From the NCBI GenBank assembly GCA_946533615.1, contig CAMNBY010000290.1, positions 1-19,141 of the forward strand: a stretch of 19,141 bases of DNA. The letters run 5' to 3'. The translations under genes were made by a program, and so were the position numbers. Each line of letters opens with the position of its first letter. Position 1 is the first letter of the stretch. Source of the DNA: an uncultured Clostridia bacterium (GTDB lineage Bacteria > Bacillota > Clostridia > Oscillospirales > Ruminococcaceae). Positions 8,196-15,940 of the stretch are shown piece after piece. A model generated the notes under the pieces. It was not told the DNA's origin. It did no database searches and was given only the letters and a program-made list of their open reading frames with translations.

Positions 8196-9605
8196 ATGCC
8201 GACTGCAAGGATAATAAAAAAGCTGACCGCCGCTGCCTGCTCTGCACTTATCGCGTTTGCAGGCATTGCGGGGGCGAATAACGATACCATCAGCCGCGAG
8301 AGGATAGCTGCGGCCGCTGACGAGGCCGTCACACAGCGCAACACCCTGACGGGTGCTTCCCTGACACTGACGGGCGAGATAGGTGTGAATTTCTATCTTG
8401 ATCTTCGGGACAAGGCGGCTTTTGACAAGATAGTTCTTGACGGCCCGAACGGCGAGATCACGCTGACCGACGGGAAGTTGGCTCCCGAAGCCGAGGGCGA
8501 ACACGAGGGGCTTTACAAGCTGACCTATCTTGTTGACCCGTCGCAGCTTGAGGAGACGGTTTCCGTAGCACTTAAAAACGGAGACGAGAGCGCCGAGCTT
8601 TTCAGCGCATCGGGAGCTGCATACGGCGACGACGGCGCTGAATTCAGCGTAAAGGAATACATCGAGACCGTCCTCGGCGGCGAGGACGCAAAGTCCGATC
8701 TGGCTGCACTTTCGGACGCGCTTGATGTTTACGGAAGGTACGCAAGCGTACAGTTCAACGGCACCGACGACCCCGAGCTTGACAGCATACTTGCAGATGT
8801 TTCTGCCGATGACCTTGAAAAATACAAGTTCGGCATCAAGGGCGACCTCCCTGCGGGGCTGTCTGTCTACGGCGTGACGCTGTCGCTGGATTCCAGGACG
8901 AGCTTCAGGATCTATTTTAACAAGGACCCCGGCTCGGCCTCCATCGACGGCACGGACGTAAAGGCAAAGCAGAGAGACGGCAGGTACTACATCGAGGTGC
9001 CCGACATCCCGGCTGCCGATCTTGACAAGGAGCACCACGCTGTTGTGGGCGGCTGCACTATGACTTTCAGTACCCTGTCCTATGTTTACAGCGCTGCCGC
9101 CAACGAGGCCGACACCCCCGAGAACATAATAAAGCTTGCGAAGGCGCTTTACGCTTACAGCTTTGCCGCAAATATGTACTTTGAGGGCACGCCCGCTGAC
9201 GAGCCGACTATCTCGGACAAGGACTTTGAAGTGACCTATGACGGCAAGGACGACTACGCCGAGAACTACTCCTTCACCTACGGCGGCGAGACTTTTACTG
9301 TGCATTACACTCCGTATTCGGGCGGCGACTGGAAGGTGGTCGATTCCTACAAGATCACCAACAAGGCAGACATGGTGCTGATCTGCGAGAAGCTGCACAG
9401 GCTGCACAAGATAGAGGGACGCATCACCCGATACCGCACAGCAAAGGACATGGCCGACGAGTGGGAGATACACGATCAGGGCTATGTGCTCGCCAAGAAC
9501 TACGGCATGGACAGCGCCGTTGCCCGGCTCAAGGACGTTGACATGGACAAGAAGGATCAGGGCAAGACCTTTGATGATTTCGTCAAGGATTTTCTGGGCG
9601 GATGA
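8196..9605 (+). CDS. Secreted protein of unknown function
   Basis: This is a 469-residue predicted exported protein. AAGGAGG at 8184-8190 fixes the ATG at 8196, which gives a classic signal peptide: RIIKK, a hydrophobic run to about residue 26, then a likely cut near GIAGA-NN. The mature part starts with SLTLTGEIGVNFYLDL (55-70). It contains two similar helical segments, DLAALSDALDVYGRYASVQF (168-187) and IIKLAKALYAYSFAANMYF (311-329), so residues 55-335 may be two related modules. A C-terminal domain (about 340-469) has SYKITNKADM, RTAKDMADEW and DVDMDKKDQGKTFDDF. I associate such segments with uncharacterised secreted Ruminococcus and Clostridia proteins, but I do not know a function. There is no dockerin, LPXTG or catalytic motif that I can see. 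It is a single-gene unit with its own promoter and terminator. Confidence 0.82.
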   Translation: MPTARIIKKLTAAACSALIAFAGIAGANNDTISRERIAAAADEAVTQRNTLTGASLTLTGEIGVNFYLDLRDKAAFDKIVLDGPNGEITLTDGKLAPEAEGEHEGLYKLTYLVDPSQLEETVSVALKNGDESAELFSASGAAYGDDGAEFSVKEYIETVLGGEDAKSDLAALSDALDVYGRYASVQFNGTDDPELDSILADVSADDLEKYKFGIKGDLPAGLSVYGVTLSLDSRTSFRIYFNKDPGSASIDGTDVKAKQRDGRYYIEVPDIPAADLDKEHHAVVGGCTMTFSTLSYVYSAAANEADTPENIIKLAKALYAYSFAANMYFEGTPADEPTISDKDFEVTYDGKDDYAENYSFTYGGETFTVHYTPYSGGDWKVVDSYKITNKADMVLICEKLHRLHKIEGRITRYRTAKDMADEWEIHDQGYVLAKNYGMDSAVARLKDVDMDKKDQGKTFDDFVKDFLGG

Positions 9606-9611
9606 GAGAGG

Positions 9612-9645
9612 ACAGGGAGCTGCTGCATGACAGCTCCCTGTTTTT
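9612..9645 (+). terminator. Intrinsic terminator after the secreted-protein gene
   Basis: An 11-bp perfect stem ACAGGGAGCTG / CAGCTCCCTGT with an 8-nt loop is followed by TTTT. It starts 7 nt after the stop codon. Confidence 0.9.
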
Positions 9646-9653
9646 ATGCTTGC

Positions 9654-9682
9654 TTGACAATCCCGCTGGCCGGTGTTATAAT
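9654..9682 (+). promoter_or_regulatory. Full-consensus sigma-A promoter of the sigma-factor gene
   Basis: TTGACA at 9654-9659 and TATAAT at 9677-9682 are both perfect, with 17-nt spacing and an additional TG one base before the -10 box. The start site would be near 9689, giving a leader of about 30 nt. A perfect housekeeping promoter suggests the sigma/anti-sigma pair is made constitutively, with control at the protein level. Confidence 0.88.
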
Positions 9683-9718
9683 CCGATTATTACAGATCTT
9701 TTTTCAGGCGGTGACAGA

Positions 9719-10237
9719 ATGCTTTCTTCATACATGGCGATGATCGACGACAAGTCGCTCTGCTCGGAGTTCGAGCGGTTTTACTACGATAACAGAAGCC
9801 TCGGTATCCACGTGGCGCTTGGGGTGCTGCATTCAGATGCGCTTGCGGAGGAGGCTGTCAGTGAGAGCTTTATGAAGCTTGCGAAATGTTTTCAAAAAGT
9901 TCACAATTTGAGACCTCACGATCTGACCTCATATTTCGTTATTACTGTCAGGAACACCTCTTTGGATATGCTGAAAAAGGAAAGCGCCGACGAAGTGGAA
10001 TTTGACGACAGGATCGACCACACAGAGCTGCCCGATGCAGGCGAGGAGCTTTTGAAGGAATGTATAGCCCTGCTGCCCGAGAGGGACAGGGAGCTGCTTT
10101 TTCTGCGCTACACTCTCTGCCTTGGCAGCCGCGAGATCGGAGCGGCCTTCGGCATCTCCGAGGAGGCTGCAAGGAAGCGCGTACAGTATGTACGGGGAAA
10201 GCTGAGGAAGCTGATGGAGGAGAATGCCGATGAATGA
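9719..10237 (+). CDS. ECF-type RNA polymerase sigma factor
   Basis: This 172-residue protein is predicted to direct RNA polymerase to a specific set of promoters. Residues about 9-87 form sigma region 2 (FYYDNRSLGIHVAL, AEEAVSESFMKL, SYFVITVRNTSLDMLKK). After an acidic linker, residues about 111-168 form sigma region 4 (ALLPERDRELLFLRY, then the helix-turn-helix SREIGAAFGISEEAARKRV). The length and lack of region 3 are typical of ECF sigma factors. I start at the ATG at 9719, which is preceded by AGGCGGTGA at 9706-9714. Longer in-frame starts would run back through the promoter and terminator. The 3' end overlaps the next gene by 8 nt, the usual arrangement for a sigma factor and its membrane anti-sigma partner. 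Its target promoters cannot be told from the window. Confidence 0.9.
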   Translation: MLSSYMAMIDDKSLCSEFERFYYDNRSLGIHVALGVLHSDALAEEAVSESFMKLAKCFQKVHNLRPHDLTSYFVITVRNTSLDMLKKESADEVEFDDRIDHTELPDAGEELLKECIALLPERDRELLFLRYTLCLGSREIGAAFGISEEAARKRVQYVRGKLRKLMEENADE

Positions 10238-10889
10238 CAGCAAGCTCGGTGCCGCATTAAGGAGCGTATGCGAGCCTGACCTTGAACTGCTCTGCTCTTT
10301 TTCGGGCGAAGAATACGAATTCTCGGAGGAATTCGAGCGCAGGATGAAAAGCGTTTTCAAGCCGCAGAAGCGCATAAGCATCAAAAACAGGATAAAGACA
10401 GCGCTGATCGTAGCGGCGATATTTGCGGCGGGCTTCTGTCTCGGAATGGCCAACAAGCCGCTTTGGAGCTACAGCGCCGAAAAGCAGGACGACGGCAGGA
10501 TGCTGAGCTTCAACACGGACTCGGTCGAGGACGGCAAAAAGAGCATCGAAGAGCGATACACCCTTACGGGAGTTTCGGCGGGCTTTAAGCGGGTGACCTG
10601 TGAATACAAGCGGTACTCCTCGGTGCAGATCTGGATAGACGAGGCCGACAACAGAATGATCTTTTTTGACCAGTGCATACCTGCGGCGTACAGGGACGCA
10701 TACTATCCCGACGACATGGAGTTCACGATGATGTCGGAGGGCGGGATCCAGTACATGATCGGCGAGATCCCCGGGGAGGGATTACGCACGCTGTTATGGT
10801 ATCAGCACGGCTATGTGTTCCTTATCACGAGCGAGATGAGCCGCGAGGAGCTTGCAGCTCTCGGCAGGTCGATAGAAATAGAAAAGTAA
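10230..10889 (+). CDS. Putative membrane-anchored anti-sigma factor (DUF4367-like)
   Basis: The protein has 219 residues. A cytoplasmic N-terminal part (about 1-55) is followed by one transmembrane helix (about 56-74, TALIVAAIFAAGFCLGMA) and an extracellular domain. The end of that domain (GGIQYMIGEIPGEG, TLLWYQHGYVFLITSEMSREEL) resembles the DUF4367 fold often seen in Firmicute proteins paired with ECF sigma factors. The inferred job is to hold the upstream sigma factor at the membrane until an outside signal arrives. There is no zinc-binding HxxxCxxC motif, so it is not a classical ZAS anti-sigma factor. The ATG at 10230 is preferred because GGAGG at 10216-10220 is 9 nt upstream; the ATG at 10224 is only 3 nt away. 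The pairing with the sigma gene is well supported by overlap, while the function is inferred. Confidence 0.78.
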   Translation: MNDSKLGAALRSVCEPDLELLCSFSGEEYEFSEEFERRMKSVFKPQKRISIKNRIKTALIVAAIFAAGFCLGMANKPLWSYSAEKQDDGRMLSFNTDSVEDGKKSIEERYTLTGVSAGFKRVTCEYKRYSSVQIWIDEADNRMIFFDQCIPAAYRDAYYPDDMEFTMMSEGGIQYMIGEIPGEGLRTLLWYQHGYVFLITSEMSREELAALGRSIEIEK

Positions 10890-10892
10890 GAG

Positions 10893-10923
10893 AAACAGGT
10901 GCAGTGAGGGCTGCACCTGTTTT
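10893..10923 (+). terminator. Intrinsic terminator after the sigma/anti-sigma pair
   Basis: A 12-bp perfect stem AAACAGGTGCAG / CTGCACCTGTTT with a 6-nt loop ends in TTTT. It lies 3 nt after the anti-sigma stop codon and separates this pair from the ABC operon. Confidence 0.9.
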
Positions 10924-11051
10924 GCCTATATTATACAACTGCGGCGGCGTCGGTTTGTGCATTCATACAAAGATCATGAAAATATATCACGAAACAGGGC
11001 TTTTGTCCGTTATAGCTTTTAGAGAGAAGCGCACAAGCAATACGGAGGCGA

Positions 11052-11144
11052 TTTAAAAAGCTTAGTGCTTGCACTTTGATCGTGTTCCTGCTCACTTCAT
11101 GTGCAGATGTTCCCGAGAACATAGAAGCGCGGGACAGCCAATAA
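11052..11144 (+). pseudogene. Broken remnant of a lipoprotein gene
   Basis: A 30-codon open stretch reads as a lipoprotein signal peptide without a start codon: FKKLSACTLIVFLLTSC, then ADVPEN, then nine more codons, TAA last. It keeps a basic start (KK), a hydrophobic core and a lipobox (LLTSC, Cys at codon 17). CADVPE repeats exactly the residues after the lipobox of the second lipoprotein downstream (LLAGCADVPEG). GGAGG at 11044-11048 stands just before the first codon, which is TTT where a start would be expected. I read this as the 5' end of a former lipoprotein gene that lost its start codon and most of its body. A short translated peptide from an internal TTG is possible but has no ribosome site. 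Confidence 0.62.
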
Positions 11145-11178
11145 AGATCATCAGGCTGCAACAGAAAGGACAGTAACA

Positions 11179-12054
11179 ATGAAATTCCTCCACACACTCA
11201 GGCAGGACCTGAACAAGACGCTTATAAACATAGGCTTCGGGGCGGCTGTCCTGATGACGTGCATACTCTGCTTCACCGCTCCTGCCTATCGGGACAACAC
11301 CAACGACAAGAGCTATTCGGTGTTCGAGGCGTTCTTCTCCTTTGACCGAAGGTTCATCGAGGCACACGACGAATTTGCGGCGATCAGGCTTTTCGATGCG
11401 GGGCTGTCGGGGTATATCGGTATGTTTATCCCGATAATCGTGGCGTTCCCTTTCATGGTCTCGTTCTGCGCAGAACGCAACAACGGCCTGATGCGCTTCA
11501 CCATCACGCGCTCGGGCAGGATAAGATATTATCTGTCCAAATTTCTGACCTCGTTTCTTTCGGGCGGACTTGCGGTGATGCTGGGGCTCGGGCTTTACGG
11601 GATAGCCGTGAGCCTTGCGTTCCCGTCCCTTGACAGCTACGCCATCGACCCCGAGCAGCTTAAATGGATAGTCCCCGACGGGGCGTTTTCTTCGGTGGTG
11701 AAAAACCTGCTGGCGGGCTTTGTCTACGGGGCCTTCTCGACGCTGCCCGCGTTTTTCCTGAGCGCCTTCTGCAAGAACCCGTACATCATCACCTGCCTGC
11801 CGTTCATGCTGATCTACATCTGGAACACGGCGATGAACAAGCTGATCTCCAAAGCCTTTGAGACGGGCGACACAGAGATATACGAGAAGCTCTCACCGTT
11901 CATGCCCGACTCGCCGCGGCAGATACCGTACATCAATTTTACCGAGATCACGCCGCCCCAGACGAAAATGCTGATCTTCAACGGGGGCTATCTTCTGGTG
12001 CTGCTTGCGGGGTTCGCCGTGATAATGGATCTGCGGACAGACAAGGGAAACTAA
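11179..12054 (+). CDS. ABC-2 type transporter permease (first)
   Basis: This 291-residue integral membrane protein has about six predicted helices (roughly 15-33, 77-97, 121-147, 173-196, 199-217, 264-284), the layout of ABC-2 permeases. After helix 2 it has CAERNNGLMRFTITRSGRIRYYLSK, matching the conserved cytoplasmic segment of this family that docks with the ATPase. The extracytoplasmic loop between helices 1 and 2 is about 43 residues. AAAGGA at 11165-11170, 8 nt upstream, supports the ATG. It begins a five-gene module with a second permease, a cognate ATPase and two lipoproteins. The substrate is unknown; peptide antibiotic export or self-protection is a reasonable guess from the BcrA-like ATPase. 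I see no convincing promoter in the 255 nt upstream, which contain a lipoprotein remnant. Confidence 0.85.
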   Translation: MKFLHTLRQDLNKTLINIGFGAAVLMTCILCFTAPAYRDNTNDKSYSVFEAFFSFDRRFIEAHDEFAAIRLFDAGLSGYIGMFIPIIVAFPFMVSFCAERNNGLMRFTITRSGRIRYYLSKFLTSFLSGGLAVMLGLGLYGIAVSLAFPSLDSYAIDPEQLKWIVPDGAFSSVVKNLLAGFVYGAFSTLPAFFLSAFCKNPYIITCLPFMLIYIWNTAMNKLISKAFETGDTEIYEKLSPFMPDSPRQIPYINFTEITPPQTKMLIFNGGYLLVLLAGFAVIMDLRTDKGN

Positions 12055-12074
12055 CGGCGGAAAGGAGCGATAAT

Positions 12075-12947
12075 ATGAAGAGATCAAACTTGAAGCAAGC
12101 CTTCTCCTGCGCCAGGACAGAATATATCAAATGGGTCTGCGATGCGAGAATGATAATACTCGGGGTGCTGCTGATCTTCATTTACAGCTTTGCGATCGAG
12201 CCGCTTTTGAAGAACGCCGGGGAGATGGGCGAGCCGCTGAATATCCTCGAGCCTTTCATCGCGATCGCAAATTCGGGAGCGATCCTGCTTATCATACCGC
12301 TGGTGTTTTTGACGCTCATCGCGGACTTCCCGAAGATAGACACCAACACGGTGTTCTACATAATCCGCGTCGGCAGGCTGAACTGGCTGCTTGGGCAGAT
12401 CATCAAGCTTGTGCTGATGGCGGTCTCGTATCTTGCTGTGATCTTTCTCGGTGCGGTCGTCCCGATGCTGGGGCAGGGCTTCTGGTACAACGGCTGGAGC
12501 AACGTAGCCACGCAGTTTGCTGTGCGCTTTCCCGAAAAGAGCGGCAACTTCGGCGTGCAGCTCCTGCCCGAAAATCTTTACAATCAGCTGTCGGTGTTCG
12601 AGGCGGCGGCAAAGAGCTACCTGCTTGTTTTCGCCTATCTTATGATAATCGGGCTGATGCTGCTGGCGTTCTCGCTTATCAAGAAAAAGACGGCGGGGTT
12701 CGTGCTCTGCGGGGCTGTGATCTCGCTCGGGACGGCGTTCTGCTCGATCAAGACGAGCCTGATGTGGACGATGCCGATGGCGAACAGCATCATCTGGCTG
12801 CACTTCACGAAGTATTTCAGGCAGCCCGTGGTGTCGATGACTTTTTCGACCGTCTACCTCTGCACGTTCATTGCGGTGCTGATAGTTTTCTGCGTCGCGG
12901 CTATAAGAAAATTCAACTATGATAATGTGGCGGAGACAGCAGCATGA
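12075..12947 (+). CDS. ABC-2 type transporter permease (second)
   Basis: This 290-residue membrane protein is almost the same length as the first permease and again has about six helices (roughly 26-42, 66-86, 106-132, 180-203, 207-224, 254-276). A loop of about 48 residues between helices 3 and 4 is predicted outside. I see no clear sequence identity with the first permease, so the transporter probably works as a permease heterodimer with the ATPase encoded downstream. AAAGGAG at 12061-12067, 7 nt upstream, sets the start, and the gap to the preceding gene is 20 nt. No catalytic motif is expected or seen. The function as permease is inferred from topology and operon position. Confidence 0.8.
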   Translation: MKRSNLKQAFSCARTEYIKWVCDARMIILGVLLIFIYSFAIEPLLKNAGEMGEPLNILEPFIAIANSGAILLIIPLVFLTLIADFPKIDTNTVFYIIRVGRLNWLLGQIIKLVLMAVSYLAVIFLGAVVPMLGQGFWYNGWSNVATQFAVRFPEKSGNFGVQLLPENLYNQLSVFEAAAKSYLLVFAYLMIIGLMLLAFSLIKKKTAGFVLCGAVISLGTAFCSIKTSLMWTMPMANSIIWLHFTKYFRQPVVSMTFSTVYLCTFIAVLIVFCVAAIRKFNYDNVAETAA

Positions 12948-12960
12948 GCAGGAGGCCGAT

Positions 12961-14055
12961 ATGAAAAGCTTCAAACTGATATCAATATGCGCTGCTGCGG
13001 GTCTGCTGCTGACAGGCTGCGGCAGCTTCACGGACAACACGACCGATACCTCCGAGCTTGAATACGCCACCTTTGAAACGGTCATGGCCGAGCTGGACGA
13101 GCTGCCTTCCTTAGAGCTTGATAATATAGCTTTGTCTGAGGGCATCACCGTCAACAGGCCGCAGCGGCTCGTGAGCATGACCTTAGCCAACAGGCTGCCC
13201 GACGCCGGAGCCGCAAAAAGGCTTGCCGATGCCTTCCTTCCGGGGAACAGCTTCGTGATAAACGAAGCCTCGACGCTGTCGGAATACTTCATCAGGGAGG
13301 ACTTGGGCAGAGGAGGGCTGTTCTCGCTTGAAGGCTACGGCTTCTTTGGATATGCAGCCTCGGGGCGCGACTTTCAGCCGCAGTATGACTCCGAGGGCAA
13401 GGTTTTCCTGAATGCGGGAAGAGAAAACACCGCCCTCTCGCTCAGCAACGGAGAGCTTACCCTTGACAAGGCTCTTTCCCTTGCGCAGAAGACCGCCGAC
13501 AAATACACCGGAGCTCTCGGTATGGCGCCGCTCGTGCCGACGATAGCCAAATACAACAGCAGCGGCTTCGTGATACGTTTTTCTCCCGACCTTGACGGCT
13601 GGCTTCTGCCCGATCAGCCCGTTGCCGCTAACGAGGCCGTAAACCCCGAGATGATAAAAAGCGCTTTGCATCGGGAGTATCGCTGCTGTGTGGCTTCGAC
13701 GGAACTGGCAGGAATGTTTGCAGGCGCCGGCTGTATTTACTGCCGGGAGGAAAAGGCCGTTGATAAAATGGTGACGCTTTCCTCGGCGCTGCGCTTTCTT
13801 GATGTCAGCATCGCATCCGGCATGGACTGCACCATCAGGCAGATAAGCTTGGTGCAGATCCTCACCTCACGCGGAACGGAAGTGCAGGACGCTTCCGAGC
13901 TTTCCGACAGCGAGCTTCGCGCTGAGCTTGAGGGTGGCTACGAGACCTCGCCTGCGTGGCAGTTCGATCTTACAAACGACAGCAAGGAATACGTCGCCTA
14001 CATTGATTGCCTGACGGGCGAATTCGCCTTTGGGCAGCTGATGGCGGGAGCATAA
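12961..14055 (+). CDS. Lipoprotein of the ABC module (first)
   Basis: This 364-residue protein has a lipoprotein signal peptide: MKSFKLIS, a hydrophobic stretch and the lipobox LLTGC with Cys20. It should be lipid-anchored on the outer face of the membrane. The start at 12961 is set by AGGAGG 5 nt upstream and by the signal peptide; longer in-frame starts would precede it with an implausible WRRQQHEQE segment. I recognise no named domain. Blocks shared in order with the second lipoprotein are DKALSLAQKTADKYTGAL (169-186), SGFVIRFSPDLDG (201-213), DKMVTLSSALRFLD (268-281) with QISLVQIL nearby, and AWQFDLTND followed by YIDCLTGEF (332-355). They suggest a common ancestor. Several cysteines (242, 243, 258, 261, 290, 350) are unusual for an exported protein and could form disulfides. 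A role in substrate sensing or capture is only inferred. Confidence 0.8.
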   Translation: MKSFKLISICAAAGLLLTGCGSFTDNTTDTSELEYATFETVMAELDELPSLELDNIALSEGITVNRPQRLVSMTLANRLPDAGAAKRLADAFLPGNSFVINEASTLSEYFIREDLGRGGLFSLEGYGFFGYAASGRDFQPQYDSEGKVFLNAGRENTALSLSNGELTLDKALSLAQKTADKYTGALGMAPLVPTIAKYNSSGFVIRFSPDLDGWLLPDQPVAANEAVNPEMIKSALHREYRCCVASTELAGMFAGAGCIYCREEKAVDKMVTLSSALRFLDVSIASGMDCTIRQISLVQILTSRGTEVQDASELSDSELRAELEGGYETSPAWQFDLTNDSKEYVAYIDCLTGEFAFGQLMAGA

Positions 14056-14067
14056 AAGGAGAACATC

Positions 14068-14706
14068 ATGAACATCATCGAAGTAAAAAACTTAGATCTC
14101 ACCCTCGGCAAAACGCAGATACTAAAGGGCATAAACGTCAGCTTTGAAGAAGGCAGGATCCACGGGCTTATCGGTCGAAACGGCAGCGGCAAGACAATGC
14201 TTATGAAGTGCATCTGCGGGTTCATCAAACCCACGGCAGGCGAGATAACCGTTGACGGGAAGCGCGTCGGCAAGGACGTTGACTTTCCGAAGGACATGGG
14301 AATAATCATCGAAACGCCCGGCTTTATCCCATATTATTCGGGGTATAAAAACTTGAAGCTGCTTGCGGGGCTCAACAACAAGATCGGCAAGGAGGGAGTG
14401 CGGAACTCTATGAAGCAGGTCGGGCTTGACCCCGATCTCAGGCGGCACGTCCGAAAGTATTCTCTCGGTATGCGGCAGCGCCTTGGCTTGGCTCAGGCTA
14501 TAATGGAAAACCCGAAAATACTTATCCTTGACGAGCCGTTCAACGGGCTCGACAAGGACGGCGTCAAGGAGATGCGTGAGTATCTTCTGTCGTACAAAGA
14601 GCAGGGCAAGACCATACTTATCTGCTCGCATTCGGCGGAGGATATCTCGGTGCTGTGCGAGACCGTACACGAGATGGACAAGGGCGTTATCGAAAAGCTG
14701 CAATAA
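14068..14706 (+). CDS. ABC transporter ATP-binding protein (BcrA-like)
   Basis: This 212-residue nucleotide-binding subunit is predicted to power the two permeases upstream. Walker A is GRNGSGKT at 36-43, the signature is SLGMRQR at 132-138, Walker B is ILILDEPF at 151-158, the D-loop GLD follows, and the switch His is H188 in ICSHS. The Q-loop region reads IIIETPGFIPYYSGYKNL, with Glu where most ABC proteins have Gln. I associate that substitution with the bacitracin and lantibiotic exporter group (BcrA, NukF and LanF types). At 212 residues it is shorter than many of that group and lacks a C-terminal extension. AAAAGGAG at 14054-14061 supports the start. It lies unusually late in the operon, between the two lipoprotein genes. 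Substrate unknown. Confidence 0.93.
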   Translation: MNIIEVKNLDLTLGKTQILKGINVSFEEGRIHGLIGRNGSGKTMLMKCICGFIKPTAGEITVDGKRVGKDVDFPKDMGIIIETPGFIPYYSGYKNLKLLAGLNNKIGKEGVRNSMKQVGLDPDLRRHVRKYSLGMRQRLGLAQAIMENPKILILDEPFNGLDKDGVKEMREYLLSYKEQGKTILICSHSAEDISVLCETVHEMDKGVIEKLQ

Positions 14707-14720
14707 CGAGGAGAGAGTTT

Positions 14721-15929
14721 ATGAAGAAAGCAATTCTTATCCTGGCGGCGGCGCTGCTTGCGGGCTGTGCAGATGTCCCCGAGGGCCTGAAAGGCAGCAG
14801 CCGCACCGAAACCGACGGCAAGCCCACGGAGATCGAATACATTCCTGTCGGAGAGGTGCAGGACGATGTGAATGAGGCTTTGAGCAGGAGCTACGCGCAG
14901 TTTATACTGAGCGACGGTCTTCAGGTGCAGCTGCCCGAGGAATACAACGAGGTCGATCTTGTTCAGGCCGAGGGCTATGAGTCCCGCTTTGACGAGGCCG
15001 CAGCTATGGTTTTTGACGAAGACGATCTGTCGGGAACGGAGACCGACAGCACCGACTATATTGAAAACAGCGGCCACGAGCCGCTTTACACGTCGCCGTC
15101 GCGGCTTATCAGGGACGAAGCTCGGCAGATACACATAAACCTGCACGGCAGCGGTTTTTTCTGCTTTATGCGTTCCGAGGCATTCCTTGACCCCGACCCG
15201 GGAAGGACCGTCGAGCTGTTCTTCCCTCAGCAGGGCGATGATCTTTCAAAGGCTTACGAGCTTGACGGAGAGAGCGTCACGGTCGCCGAGGCTGTTCGGT
15301 ATGCGGAGCAGTGGATAAGCGACAGCTACGCCCTGCTCGAACCCGACTATCAGCACAGGGTCAGCTGCGTGATCGTGTGTCAGAACGAGAAGGGCGAATA
15401 CTGCTACAGGATCTTGTTTGAAAAGCTGTACAAGGGGGTGGAGCTGAACAACTCCGTCAACCCCGATTATGTAAAAACTGCGGGAGAAGAGCATATCGTG
15501 AATATCTCTCAGACGATAGATCTGCAAATGCGCCGACGCGGAGAGATCTGCTTTCTGACGAACGGCAACGGGATACTGCTCCCCAATGGAGAGCACAGGC
15601 TTGAAAAGATAGCCTCGCTTTCGAGTGTGCTGGGTCGGTGTGAAAAGCAGTTCGCGGATCTGAACTCCCCTCTCACGGTCACAGAGATCAGCCTTGCATA
15701 TTCTCTCACCCCGAGATATGACCACGAGAACTATCAGAGCCCCTTTCACCCGGGCATAGGCTTTGACAGCCGCCTGGTCTGGCAGATAGTTATGGACGTT
15801 CCCGACGAGGAGCGCTTTTTCGCCGAGAGCAGCATCTACGACACCGCAGGCCGCCTTGCAAGATATATCCAGATAGACGCCGAGACAGGGGACATGGAAT
15901 TTGAGTTTGATATAAACGAACTGATGTGA
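14721..15929 (+). CDS. Lipoprotein of the ABC module (second)
   Basis: This 402-residue predicted lipoprotein has signal MKKAILILAA and lipobox LLAGC with Cys16, followed by an acidic, polar body. AGGAG at 14709-14713, 7 nt before the ATG, and the signal peptide set the start; an upstream in-frame extension lies inside the ATPase gene. No named domain is recognised. Segments parallel to the first lipoprotein are AEAVRYAEQWISDSYALL (189-206), KGEYCYRILFEKLYKG (224-239), EKIASLSSVLGRCE (295-308) with TEISLAYSL, and LVWQIVMDVP then YIQIDAETGDMEF (352-394). Both therefore probably have the same fold with different surfaces. It closes the operon before a bidirectional terminator. Its N-terminus CADVPE recurs in the broken remnant at 11052-11144. 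A partner or sensor role for the exporter is inferred. Confidence 0.82.
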   Translation: MKKAILILAAALLAGCADVPEGLKGSSRTETDGKPTEIEYIPVGEVQDDVNEALSRSYAQFILSDGLQVQLPEEYNEVDLVQAEGYESRFDEAAAMVFDEDDLSGTETDSTDYIENSGHEPLYTSPSRLIRDEARQIHINLHGSGFFCFMRSEAFLDPDPGRTVELFFPQQGDDLSKAYELDGESVTVAEAVRYAEQWISDSYALLEPDYQHRVSCVIVCQNEKGEYCYRILFEKLYKGVELNNSVNPDYVKTAGEEHIVNISQTIDLQMRRRGEICFLTNGNGILLPNGEHRLEKIASLSSVLGRCEKQFADLNSPLTVTEISLAYSLTPRYDHENYQSPFHPGIGFDSRLVWQIVMDVPDEERFFAESSIYDTAGRLARYIQIDAETGDMEFEFDINELM

Positions 15930-15940
15930 CGACGTGAAAA

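Noticed and set aside
8052..9473. A 473-codon minus-strand frame opposite the secreted-protein gene.
   Set aside because: The plus strand has a signal peptide, AAGGAGG site, promoter and terminator that fit exactly. The minus frame runs through all of these and has no start signal.
10924..10940. Minus-strand TATAAT followed by AGGCAA after the anti-sigma terminator, resembling the repeat-linked promoters.
   Set aside because: No -35 box lies 16-18 nt away, the following bases do not match the repeat beyond AGGCAA, and no minus-strand gene follows. It is probably chance at the terminator edge.
12084..13292. A 402-codon minus-strand frame across the second permease and first lipoprotein.
   Set aside because: Its product is full of charged runs with no domain, while the plus strand encodes a membrane protein and a lipoprotein with good ribosome sites.
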